From positions 267,755,798 through 267,819,797 of the forward strand of contig NC_134138.1 in the NCBI RefSeq assembly GCF_033958435.1: a DNA stretch of 64,000 nt, read 5' to 3'. Made by a program: the position numbers and the translations under genes. The stretch is from Carettochelys insculpta (lineage: Eukaryota > Chordata > Testudines > Carettochelyidae). Under the pieces are notes generated by a model, which saw only the letters and a list, made by a program, of their open reading frames with translations, ran no database searches and had not been told where the DNA came from. Of the stretch, positions 22,916 through 33,539 are shown one piece after another (the first letter of the stretch is position 1; every line of letters starts with the position of its first letter).

Positions 22916-24003
22916 AGTAGTAGGTATCCTTCAGTCTGCATAGACTATGGATCGCGCCCTTTAAAGTTCCAATTGAGGACTTCATTTACAGCATCTATTG
23001 TGACTATGAAGACCCACACGAGAGTGACAGTCCTTGCTGCATCTCTTGCAGATGTAGTGGGTGTCTGGCAAGTCCTTATTGTGCTTTCTGTGCGCTCGCT
23101 TCTCCTCTGCTAGCTGTCTGATCTTCAACTCGCCCTTCTGAAGGCCCTTGTGTAACCCCTGCCTCCATCTGCTGCGGTCATCTGCTAGTTCTTCCCAGTT
23201 GTCCAGCTCGATGTCTACCTCTCTGAGGTCTCTCTTGCAGACATCTTTGTAGCGCAACTGGGGGCGTCCGGGAGGTCTTTTGCCAGAGGCTAGCTCACCA
23301 TACAGGATGTCTTTTGGAACCCTTCCATCATTCATCCTGTGGACGTGGCCAAGCCAGCGGAGTCGACGCTGCCTGAGGAGGGTGTGCATGGTTGGGATTC
23401 CAGCTTGCTCGAGGACGGCGGTGTTGGTCACTCTGTCCTTCCATGATATTCCAAGGATGCGCCTGAGGCAGCACAAGTGGAAGACGTTCAGCCTCTTTTC
23501 CTGGCGGGCATACAGGGTCCAAGTCTCGCTGCCATAAAGGAGGGTGCTGAGGATGCAGGCTCTGTAGACTTGCATTTTGGTGTGAGTGTACAGCTTGTTG
23601 TTATTCCACACTCTCTTGCAGAGTCTGGACAGAGTTATGGCTGCTTTTCCAATCCTCCTATTTAGCTCAGTGTCCAACTACAGGGTGTCAGTGATGGTGG
23701 ACCCGAGGTAAACAAACTTGTGGACGACCTCTAACGTATAGTTGTCAATGCTGATTGATGGGGATTCAGCAACATCCTGACCGAGTACGTTTGTCTTCTT
23801 TAGGCTGATGGTAAGCCCAAAGTCCTTGCACGCTTTGGAGAACTGATCCAGTAGTTTTTGAAGCCGGTCTTCTGTGTGAGACACTACAGCAGCATCGTCT
23901 GCGAACAGCATGTCTCTGATGAGGACTTCTCGCACCTTAGACTTAGCTTTCAGCCTTGCAAGGTTAAACAGTTTCCCATCAGATCTTGTGTGCAGCAAGA
24001 TAC
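22916..24003 (-). mobile_element. Non-LTR retrotransposon (copy 1), 5'-truncated
   Basis: A minus-strand LINE whose 3' end begins at about 22916 on the plus strand ('taggtatccttcagtctgc') and whose 5' break is at about 24003. It shares long near-identical blocks with 36958-38812 and 60704-60966, so at least three copies of one family lie in the window. It differs clearly from the CR1 copies: no ATTCTATGA tail, and a C-terminal Cys/His domain. The clade is uncertain (RTE-X-like or I/Nimb-like are candidates). Confidence 0.85.
22982..24003 (-). pseudogene. LINE ORF2: end of reverse transcriptase plus C-terminal zinc-finger domain, one stop codon
   Basis: Two open frames in the same phase (24003-23681 and 23677-22982) are separated by a single TAG codon at 23678-23680, so the rest is one readable C-terminal half of ORF2. 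The upstream frame carries RT motif 'DMLFADDAAVV' with the catalytic FADD aspartates, then 'SKACKDFGLTISLKKT', the motif-D/E region 'VHKFVYLGSTITD', and downstream 'LLYGSETWTLYARQEKRL', 'RILGISWKDRVTNT', 'RRLRWLGHVHRMNDGRVPKD' and 'GKRPPGRPQLRYKDVCKRDL'. The C-terminus has a C-x2-C-x12-H-type pattern (KRCSKDCHSRVGLHSHNRC). It would act in target-primed reverse transcription, but the endonuclease and fingers regions are missing here, so it is inactive. Confidence 0.85.
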
Positions 24004-26034
24004 AACACATTGTCTGCATGCTATCACCCTAGATCCACAGTGCAATTTACATCTTATATCTTGATATTATCCCTGATCTCATTGGATTCCTCTGTTTGCA
24101 GCAGTTCAATTGCCAGTGAACCAACCCAGTATCCAAGCTGCTACACAGATAATCATTTTTGCATATACTGTGTTAACAAGTCACTTCTGAAGCAACACAT
24201 TAATACTAGAACAAGGCTGCAGGAAAGGTGATGTGAATGCATTAAGCTCTTGTACACTGTAAGTTTCCAGATCCACAAAAACAACACAGCTCTTTTTTAC
24301 TCTTGTGTGCTCATGCATTCAGAGCATCTGAAAAACTTCTTTGCTTCTGATGCTCAACTAGGGCTACACGTATTCCTGGGCATATACAGACGTCTTCCAG
24401 AGAGTACATCAACTCATCTAGACATTCGCATAGTTTTACTACAGGCTACATAAAAAGCATTAAATATTTAATTATAGACAATGATTTGTTTATACTGCTG
24501 TATGCACTATACACTGAAATGTAAGTGCAATATTTATATTCCAATGAATGTATTTTATAATTACATGGTATAAATGAGAAAGGAAGCAATTTTTCAGTAA
24601 TAGGGTGCTGTGACACTTTAGTGCATTTATGTCTGATTTTGTAAGCATGTAGTTATTAAGTGAAGCAAACCTCAGGATAAATCAGATCCTTGAAAGGGGT
24701 TTAGTAGTTTGGAAAGGTTTTGAGCCACTGCTCTAGAATAGCTTTCCTATATCTGTGGCTTTTGCTTCTGGTCAGTACAATAAATATAGGTCAACTGCTT
24801 TTGTAGCTGTAAGAAACTCCACAGCCATCCCTTACGGGTGCTTAAATAATTTCAGAGCATGCAAAGTACGACCAGCTGTTGCTGCTTCCCCATCCACAAG
24901 CAATGCATGTTGTTCATAGCCAGTGATTCTTAATCTTCTTTGAACGCCTGACTCTAAATATCAGATTGTTCCTCCATGGAGTAATATCTGTGCATTATTG
25001 CCCACTAATTGTCAGTGTTTTGCAAGATGGGACAGTGTCAGGAAACGTATTCTCAGGAGGCACCAAGATTACCATACAGAAAGCAGAGATATTTTGTTGG
25101 CACTAGCATGTGAGGTGTTTGCAGTAAAACTGTGAGCATGGAATCGAGTGTTAATATGGGAAACATTTCCTATACATCCTGTGAAAATGTTGGCAGCTCA
25201 AGGGCGGAGCACGCCTACAAGTGTGGTAATACCGTATGCCTGACACTTACTAAACCAAGTAATTGCTTCAATCAGCGAATAAGGAGGTTGAATGTTTCCT
25301 GCAGATTTAATGGAAGTTGATGATTAATCTGATCTCCAGTAACAGAAGAAAATGTACAGTTCTGTTAGATGTGAGCTATCCAGGTTAGCCATCTCTTGCA
25401 ATTTAATCACATCTTGGAATAGTTGATATTCTGCTAAAAGCCCCAGCTTCCAGAGTCCTGTGATCACATGAGAAACTCAGCTTTTAAACTAAAATTAAAA
25501 ACAACTCTCCTGCAAATTCTTAGCCCTAATTGCAAAGAGAAGTCTGAAAACTTGAAGTATAAAGACTGAACAAACAGAAGGCAGTTAAAGAATCCATATT
25601 TGTTTTTGTTTTTTCAAAAAAGTCATGTTCTTTTAAAATCTTGGGTTTTTTTGATGGGTGGAAGAACCCGAGCATCTGACCGTGATGTTGGAATATTTGG
25701 GATTAATAGTCCTGGCTACTGGACGTCCAGGTCTGCTCCCTTGAAAGCCACTGGCAAAGCACCCTTTCACTGCCACAGGAGTAAGAACAGCAATAAGGTG
25801 GCTCAGGAAGTGAGTTCCTGACTCAGGAAAAATTGACAAATTAGAAAAAAAAAGTTAAAAAATTCTGCAGTAAATTGCCTTTTTGGGCTAAAAACTCACA
25901 GTTTTCAAACGTTTGGTTTTCACGCAGACTTTTCCCACAAAAGATTGCTCAATGATAAAATACACATGTTCTGTTGAAAATCACTTTTGGTAACAAGTTT
26001 TCATGCAGCCCTAATAAGCAGCCATATTTTCATA
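24004..26034. other. Mostly unrecognised DNA
   Basis: No gene. Two weak hAT-terminus-like strings occur near 24712-24730 and 24924-24940, without partners. The rest is AT-rich and featureless to me. Confidence 0.4.
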
Positions 26035-26074
26035 GGCTATGGCTATACTACAGAGGTGTTTTTGAAATAAGATA

Positions 26075-26722
26075 CAGTAACCCCCAAGATACATGCATTC
26101 AATGTGTGCATGTCTCACATTTACATGAGATGGGTGGGGAGGCAGTGCCATGGAATGGGGCAGGGAGATCTCGCAATGCCTTGGCTGGAGCAGAGGCAGC
26201 AGCTGGGTCCCTGGCCAGCGAGGCAGGGGGCGGAGAGACCCCACAGCTGTAGCCTTCTCCCTCCCTTCCCCCAGCCACCATCTGCACGACTAGGGGAAGG
26301 GCAGGAGAACACTCTTAACCTGGTTCCTGGCTCCCTGCTTTCAGGAACCAGGAAGCTGACCAGCCATGAGCTGGTCAGTTTCCTGGGTCCTGCAAGCAGC
26401 CAGGAGCCAGGAACTAAGCGTCAGTCTGCTTCCCAGCTCCCCTGTGCTGGTGGGATGGGGACACTGACCAGCCCATGAGCTGGTCGGTTTCCTGGGTCGT
26501 GAAAGCTGTGGAGAGACTGGAACTAGGCTGTGCCTGATTCCCAGTTCCCTGCCATTCTGGGAGCCAGGAAACTGATCAGCCCAGCAGTTTCCTGGCTCCT
26601 GAAAGCCCAGAGGAGCCATGAACCAGGCCACAGCCTGGTTCCCAGCTCCCCTTGACTTGTGCAAAAATGCAAGTTACGCCGGGTTTGCAGGAACATAACC
26701 CCGCATAATGCAAGGGTTACTG
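26075..26722. mobile_element. 648-bp mariner/Tigger-like MITE, CAGTAACCC termini, TA target
   Basis: The left end CAGTAACCCCC (26075) and right end '...caagggttactg' (26722) are inverted. TA flanks both sides (26073-26074, 26723-26724), and joining the flanks restores continuous outer-MITE sequence. The ends 'gcataatgcaagggttactg' look like pogo/Tigger derivatives. The interior is C/G-rich, with about three degenerate ~105-bp units each containing 'gagctggtcagtttcctgg' or a variant (26369, 26477, 26577). No transposase frame. Confidence 0.75.
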
Positions 26723-26780
26723 TATTTTGAAAAAGTTGTTTTGAAATATCTTATTTCAAAATAACACAGCTATACACAAA

Positions 26781-27214
26781 GGCCATGTCTCCACTAGTCC
26801 ATCCCTTTGGGAAGAGGCACGGTAATGAGCGAGTTGGGAAGATGCTAAGGAGGCGCTGCCATGAATATGCAGTGCCTCATTAGCATAATGGCAGCCACAC
26901 GTGATTCGAAAGTGCCACTTTCGAATCATGTGCTGCCTGTGTAGCCAGGAGCCTTTTGGAAGGACCTGCCCGATTTTGAAAGCTCCTTCTTCCCAAAACC
27001 AGATGAGAAGAAGGGGCTTTTGCAATCAGGGGGTCATTTGGAAAGGCTCCCAGCTACCTGGGTGGTGTGCATTTCGAAACTGGCAGTTTCAAAGCATGTG
27101 CGGCCACCATTATGCTAATCAGGTGCTACATATTCATTGTAGCGGCTCGTTAGCATATTCTGAAGTGCCACATTACCATAGCCCTTCTGAAAGGAGGGGC
27201 TAGTGTGGCCATGG
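26781..27214. mobile_element. Foldback MITE nested in a MITE
   Basis: The left end GGCCATGTCTCCACTAG (26781) and the right end 'gaggggctagtgtggccatgg' form inverted termini with small changes. The interior has mirrored 'atgcagtgcctcattagcataatggc' and 'ccaccattatgctaatcagg' blocks (each given partially) and 'gattcgaaagtgccactttcgaatc', a perfect small palindrome at 26902-26926. Non-coding. Confidence 0.7.
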
Positions 27215-27534
27215 ACAGAACGCACTCCTAAATAACACGCAGCTATTTTGAAATAGCATGTCTGGACGCATAGAGCTATTTTGAAATATTGCCGTTGGAT
27301 GCCATTATGGCTTAGTTTGAAATAGCTCTATTCCACATCTTAATAGCACTTATTTCAAAATATCTGTTTTGAAATAGGTGTTACTTCTCCTTCAATGAGG
27401 GTTACAGATTTTGAAATAATGCACCCTTCTATTTCAAATTTATTTCAAAGTAGCACTTACATAGCGTAGATGCTAGCGAAGTTATTTGGAAATAACAGCT
27501 GTTATTGCAAAATAACTGTAGTGTAGAGGTAGCC

Positions 27535-29026
27535 ACAGTGACATTAAAGCACTGTTGTGAGTACAGCTGAATCAAATGAATGGCCACCAAAATTTTACCA
27601 TCCATCTCAATACCTGCCATTTAAAGCGTGTGCAGCCTTGCATACACTCAGGTTTTGAATAAAACTTAGTTAAGTTGGTGCAAAACTCTAGTGTGGATAG
27701 AATGAAACCTCATGTTTCAGGGCTTACATCATTCGTTACTAGGGACCAGGATAAGACCTGATGTGCATGGAGGCAACAGACTATCTCACGTCCAGGCTTT
27801 AAGTATTCTGGAAAAAGTCAGTTTCTATTTGAATGAATGTGACATCACAGCTGCCTTTCTCCCATTCCCAGTTCCGCACTTCACATCTGTTCTGTCTTCA
27901 TGCCAGCCTCACCGCTCCACCTCCTGGACCCTGTCAGCTCCTCCCCCAGGCCTGGGGAAGGAGCTGCATCAGGACCATGAGCAGACGGTGTCCAGGGAAC
28001 ACTTTGATATCATGCAGCTAGTCTTCACCGGGGGTAGCACTTTTTAAACTAAGGTAGATTGATACCCCTTTAGTTGAATTGGTCCAAAATTGTCAAACAT
28101 TCAGGTGAAGTGTGTTGCACAGCCTTGTCTTTAGGAACTGTTCCAATGAAAGGGTAAAGTGGGAGCCCCCAGAAGGTGCTCCAGGGAGCCGTTGTGCCTT
28201 GAGGGTGCTGCAGCCATTTCCCAGTGTTGTTCCTGGCCTGCCCTCTGCCTTTGCTCCACCCAGCTGTGTGGGGTGTATGAAGACAGCAGTCCCTTGCATG
28301 GGGGCAAACCTCTGTGTGCCTGCTTTCCCCTGCCCGTCAGTGCCAGAGCCAGGGGCAATCCAGCCCTTTGCTTGCAGCACTAGACTTGAAAGCAAGATCT
28401 GTTTTCGATGGGCCGACATCTTATTTATCTTTATTGGCATCAGCCTGACACGTACCAAAAAAGCACAGCCATTTAAGTGTTACATAAAAACACATTGATA
28501 GGGCAAGCTGCCATCTCCTTCCCCAGACTGAACTTACTCTAGAAGTCATGGCAGTAAGTTTTCTTCTCAGCTGGGAGAAATCTGTCCCCCACAACTCTTG
28601 CCCCGCAAAAGCTGTTCCAGAAATAAAATCCTAGCTTCTCTGCAGGGAAGCCTCTACGGATGGATCAGGACAGCTAAGCTCCTCCTGCTTGGAACTGGCG
28701 AGTCATCCAGGCTCCAAAATATATCATCCTCCAAATATTTTCATAACCGCCTCTCTAATGGATCCTGAATTAGACTTGTACAGTTAACATCCGCCTAATG
28801 CTCCTCTATGGATTGATACAATACTCAGGAAACCTTGCAATATATCACATCAAGGATTGGTCTAATATCCACATCCAGCAGACAGGGATGAGACTTCAGC
28901 GCTACTTCGACAGAGCTGGTTCAATGGGTCAGGTCAAGTATGCTGCCTCAGGCACTCTTGCCGCAGCATGACTTTAATCGAAATGGAGATGCCCCTAGGA
29001 GCAGAAGATAGGCCTAAACTCTGCTC
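27535..29026. other. Nothing recognised
   Basis: About 1.5 kb. Overlapping open frames at 28093-28498 on both strands are GC-compositional and show no domain; I treat them as chance. Confidence 0.4.
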
Positions 29027-30099
29027 TCAGGCTATGTCTACACAGCAAGATAATATCGATTTTAAGGCATTTAGCCCAATTTTACCAAGTGCCTGACTTC
29101 ACTGTAAATTCCATTAGCTCAATTTCTGGTGCGCTAAAATCGACATCGTAATGGTATCTTAATAGTGTGGTAATCTGACCGATGTAGCGTTCAGTTCAAA
29201 TTTAAAATTCCGAACGAAGGGTAGTGAGGAAGCACCATGTCTTTAAATTGAATTCATTAGCTTCCAGAGATGCTCCGCACAGTTCTCCGCTCTGGCCTCT
29301 TCCATCTCCACTGCTCTCGGGTGCTCAGGAATTAGGCAACAGGAAGACCGTTTCAATTTGGCACCTGGAAGCCCGGGGCCGCAAAGTCATGAGAGGCTGA
29401 AAAAATCTTCTCTCTTTTCATTTGCTATTAGTGCACCTGTGGGGTCTGCGATTCTCTGTATTACTGCTGCTAGCTGCTTTTTTTTATCGTGCTGCCTGGC
29501 GCCAGCCACTGCCCACCCCCCTTGCCCCTGCCCCATGTGGCAGCTAGGCTGCAGGTGGGGGTCGTGCTTGTATGACAGGAAAATAAACTTCTCTGCCGTT
29601 TACATGTTGTCCTGCCTGCCACATCCTCTCCCTTCCCTTCCCGAGAGGTGCCACGCATTCTGGAACTTTCCCTTGCCCGCATCACATGGCAACTAGTCTG
29701 TAGGTGGGGGTCGAGCTTGGATGGGAAACTTTTTTCAGCTGGTTACACTTTGTTCTGATCCCCACATCCTCTCCCTTTCCTCCTCTCCCCCCAGAGGCGC
29801 CACGCAGTCTGGAACTTTCCAGCACCCAGGCGCATCACATGGCTTGATCCCAAGACAATAAAAGGACGTGCTGCCCAAGGTGCCAGGCAGCTTGTGTGCG
29901 GTGGGTATCCTGTAGCTGGCCTGGGGAAGTCTCCCTGGTCAGTCATGATTTTTGGGCAACAGAAATAAAATACTCTGTCTCTAGAGTGGCTGTCTCTCCA
30001 GAGGAAATTCTTGTATGGGCTTTATCCAAAGGCCAAGGAACTGGCTACAGCTGGGGGTCTTTTAGCTGTGTGAGGAAGTCTCCCTTGGCGGCCATGATT

Positions 30100-30840
30100 T
30101 TCAGGTGCTGGCTGTAGCTGAGGATCTTTCAGCCACCCCAAGTCGTAACTGTTTCAAAGAAGGCAAGGTAGTAGCTATACAATTACCACAGTTCTCAAAG
30201 TAAGGCTTACAGTGAGGAATATTCTTGTTCTTAGGGTCTTCTTTGGCAGGTCCAGACTTAGCTGTAGTCTAGGGTTTTTTAGCCACCCCGAGCTGTAACT
30301 GTTTCAATGATTCATTGCAGTTTCGGTGTACTGCCTCTGTCTACTTAAACGAATGGGTTTTCTTTGCCAGGTGTTCTAAAGCCAGATGCAGGTGGTGGGT
30401 CCTGTCCTGAGGCCAGGGGTCTGGCTGTAGTCTGGGGTCTATTAGCTTTCCTGAGCCATAAGTGTTTCAATGATTCGTTTCAGTCTAGTGCCCATAACTA
30501 CTTAACCAAATTATTGTTCTAAGGGTCTTTTTTTCCAGGAGGTTTACATCTTTGCCAGGTCCAAACCTAGATCCAAGCCTAGGCACACTGTTAATTGGGG
30601 CAGCTGGTGGGTCTCCCAGGGTGGTCACGATTTTCAGGTGCTGGCTGTAGTCTGGGGTCTTTTAGCCACTCCAAGCTGTAACTGTTTCAATGATTCCTTG
30701 CAGTTTCAGTGTAGCACCTGTCTCTACTTAAACAAATGGGTCTTTTTTGTCAGAAGCGCTCAATCCAGATGCAGGTGGTGGGTCCTGCCCTGAGTCCAGG
30801 GGGATGGCTGTAGTTGGGGGTCTTTTAGCACTGCTGGAAC
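30100..30840. repeat. Degenerate ~160-bp tandem repeats inside the Harbinger-like element
   Basis: The module 'ggctgtagtctggggtcttt' plus 'agcca-cc-agctgtaactgtttcaatgattc' recurs at about 30105, 30258, 30424, 30640 and 30807, spaced 150-215 bp. Between them the pieces 'cttaaacaaatggg' and 'ccagatgcaggtggtgggtcctg' also recur (30390 and 30768). The array abuts the SANT-domain remnant. Confidence 0.75.
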
Positions 30841-31050
30841 TCCTTCATCTTCACCTGGACTTCCTCCATGTTGCAGCAGGGGGTGGCCTCGTTCTGCTAG
30901 GGTGGTGGCCATCCGGCGTAGGCTTGGTCATTACGGTTCTTCACCTGGGGATCTTGCAGTAGATTCTCCTCACCCCACAGGTCCAGGAGGGTCTGCATCT
31001 TTCACCCACTCCAGGAGGGGTCCGTCTCTTGGTGCTCCAGACTGGCTGGC
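30830..31050 (-). pseudogene. Myb/SANT-like DNA-binding domain remnant (Harbinger accessory gene)
   Basis: Read on the minus strand, the segment gives 'HQETDPSWSG', an in-frame stop at 31002-31004, then 'KMQTLLDLWGEENLLQDPQ' and 'VKNRNDQAYAG'. It then reads 'MATTLAERGH' in the next frame, and 'NMEEVQVKMKEFQQC' back in the first. The order W-S, L-L-x-L-W-G, R-N-x-x-x-Y, M-A-x-x-L-x-x-R-G-H, V-x-x-K-M-K is that of the trihelix Myb/SANT-like domain (Myb_DNA-bind_4 type). In Harbinger transposons a protein with such a domain binds DNA and partners the transposase. At least one stop and two compensating frameshifts kill this copy. A decayed host MSANTD-like retrocopy is less likely, given its position inside the element. 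Confidence 0.7.
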
Positions 31051-31620
31051 TTTTGGGTCTTTGAGACAAAATTATTGATCTGAAGATCTTCTGTGCCAGG
31101 AGGTCTAAATCCAGATCCCAGCCTCCAAAATACAGTGCTCTTGCATCCTGTTTTGAAAACCTGTCGGTTGGGAAATCCAAAATCTTTTTTCTAACCATTC
31201 CTAAGCACTTTACTACCCCTCCTCACATTTCTCTCAATTATAAAAAGCACATCTCTTACACAGGCAAGCCAGACCTTGCCTGGAAAAAGGGATGTTTGTT
31301 TAACGCAACAGGGGAATGAGGGGAATGAAATGTGAGAAGATATCGTCAGATACCCACATCCACTTGTGGGGCACTTTTTTCTCAAGCTGCACCAGTGAAA
31401 ATAGCCAGAATGCTATGGGCTCAGGAAACCGTAGGACAGGGGCCCATAATACACTGCTGAAGCAGTAGATATAAGCTACTTCTGTGTGGCAGCAATAAGT
31501 CAATTTTGTGGGGAGCATGTGGGAATGGGAGGATGCTCAAAAACTGAATTGGTAAAACCCAGCATTACTAAATCGTTTTTGATAAAATCAATTTTAGTTC
31601 ATAGTGTAGACACAGCCTCA

Positions 31621-33536
31621 GTTACTGCCTCAAAAAGCAGTAGAGCTCCTCTGGATGTACACTGATAGAATTGACAGTAGGGTCAGACCCCGTTTCATTA
31701 AAAAAAGAAAAATTATTATACCTTAAAAAGGTGGATGATTTGGACTTTTTTTAGGAGATAAATATTACTGATTAGCATCAGGCATCATGAAGAGAAGCTT
31801 GATGCAAGTATCTTCATGAAGGTCTGGTAAGATAGTTTAGTCCTGAACTTTGACATAGATCTTGTTATGTGTTTGATACAAAGGGGCAGAAAAATAAGGA
31901 GGCAGGTCCACAGAAGAATAAGCTAATATGCTTTGATTCATCTGTTCCTGTCGTGGAGTGTTGCTATGTGTCGTTGCCAAGCACCACTCCAGAGGAAGCT
32001 GCACTTCCAGTGGTGAGAAAGTAATTTTCTATGCCTGTCTCCCACCCTCAATTCTAAATCCATTTCTAAAGTTTATGGATCACTTGGGGGGGTCAAAATG
32101 CAAATAGAAATACAAAGGGCTCTTTATCACTATTCTCAAGTGCCTGGAATGAACATTTCTGCAGATCCTGAATGCAAACAAGTGAAGATAGACACCTTAC
32201 ACCATTATTCACCAACAGCTTATAATACAGAGGTCATTGCTGGGTGGAAGGTGCACGTAGTGGAAAGATTAAAAGAATAATGCTGCTGATGAATGTTAAA
32301 ACGCTCATTCAAGAAATAAGTGAAGACAAAATTAAGATTACGCTGTGCCACTTTGCATCTTGTACATAAGTGTAGAGATAAAGTACAATCCCACTCACAT
32401 GGTATTTTTATAATACACTATCCAATTTTTCCTACAAGTGTATACACCCATAACAGGCTAGTTTGCACTGCCTGATCATGACGGTAACACATGCTTTAAA
32501 ATGATTTAAAATGATTCATAGTTGCATGATTGTGCCTTCCCTGTGAAATAATATCACCTTTTTGACATCCTTGTAAAGCACCCTTGATTAAAGCTTCCAT
32601 AGGTGTTCTTTACTTCCATATTTTTGTGTATAAACAATCTAAATCATTTTAAAGCCAGGCTTCAGCAATCATTACACATGCAACCATAGTTTCCTGATTA
32701 AGTGTTTCATTAGGCACCTTTAATGCTCTTTTCGGACAGGGTTTTGCAAGGAATTTCCCAGGATTTTTTGAGAGAGGGGAAGAAAAGGCAGGGTACCAGC
32801 ATCTCATAGTGGACTTTATCTGGGGAGTCTCCATTTAATGGGAATATGCTTGTGGTATCATCTCTGCAAGGTTACTATCTGAGCAGTGTGCTAAACAGTT
32901 GTTCTTCCCATCGGGAGGGACAGCGTGAACCTTTCAGGGATGGTGTTCAGTAGTATAACCCAGTTGTCTCAGGCTGTTAACCAGCATGAACAATATGCTC
33001 TTATCTAGCAGGCTTTCCTCTAACAGACCCCAGTGAAGCTGTTGGTAACAGGGGAGCAGTTCTCATATTCTTCATGCAGGCCTTGCTGAGTGAGAGTCAG
33101 AGGGTCCTGGGAGAATGGTCCTGTCAGTAATGACTGCATACTTGATGCTGTGATATGTCCACTTTACTTGGCCAGCTCCTTACCTGGTGTAAACTGGCAT
33201 AGCTGCACTGACTTCAGAACAACACTGATCTACACCAGCAGATGTGGCCCATTTGCTACCAAGCCTGGCTTGTTGCAAGTTTTTTTGCCTCCAACAGTGA
33301 CCTGACGAGCTGATTTTCCACAGGCTATAAATCTAATGCACCAACTGTAAATAATTAGAACTAAATCCTCATCCCACTAAAGTCAATGGGAGTTTTGGCA
33401 GTGGGCCAGAATTGACCTTGATCGTCTCCTGGCTGGACTACAGCACAAGAATATAGTGACAGTCTGTACCTGTATATACACTGCTTTCACAAGACTGCGT
33501 ACATTATATGCCTTGTGTGGTACCATGTCAAAACAC
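31621..33536. other. Nothing recognised
   Basis: About 1.9 kb of AT-rich sequence with no gene or repeat I can name. Confidence 0.4.
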
Positions 33537-33539
33537 ATA

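Larger units (their letters stand above)
26035..27534. mobile_element. TTTCGAAATAGC-type MITE containing two nested insertions
   Basis: The left end GGCTATGGCTATACTAC (26035) and right end 'gtagtgtagaggtagcc' (to 27534) are inverted, flanked by ATA and ACA (a 3-bp duplication with one change). Removing the nested elements at 26075-26722 and 26781-27214 leaves an outer element of about 420 bp. Its body is made of 'ttttgaaata', 'tatttcaaaa' and 'atttcaaagtagcac' blocks. Non-coding. Confidence 0.7.
29030..31617. mobile_element. 2.6-kb Harbinger-like DNA transposon, decayed
   Basis: The left end GGCTATGTCTACACAGC (29030) and right end 'agtgtagacacagcc' (to 31617) are inverted, flanked on both sides by a perfect 3-bp duplication TCA (29027-29029 and 31618-31620). 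The subterminal 'tcgattttaaggc' and 'aaatcaattttagttc' also roughly pair. Three-base target duplications, GG-starting termini and an internal Myb/SANT-like gene remnant together fit PIF/Harbinger. I could not find a DDE transposase, so this is a non-autonomous or deleted copy. It is the longest member of the terminus superfamily that fills this window. Confidence 0.75.

Noticed and set aside
24924..24945. hAT-like terminus 'CAGTGATTCTTAATCTT'
   Set aside because: No inverted partner or target duplication within a reasonable distance.
26011..26664. Multiple overlapping open frames
   Set aside because: They run through a MITE and its nested Tigger-like element; no domain and no shared boundary with a gene signal.
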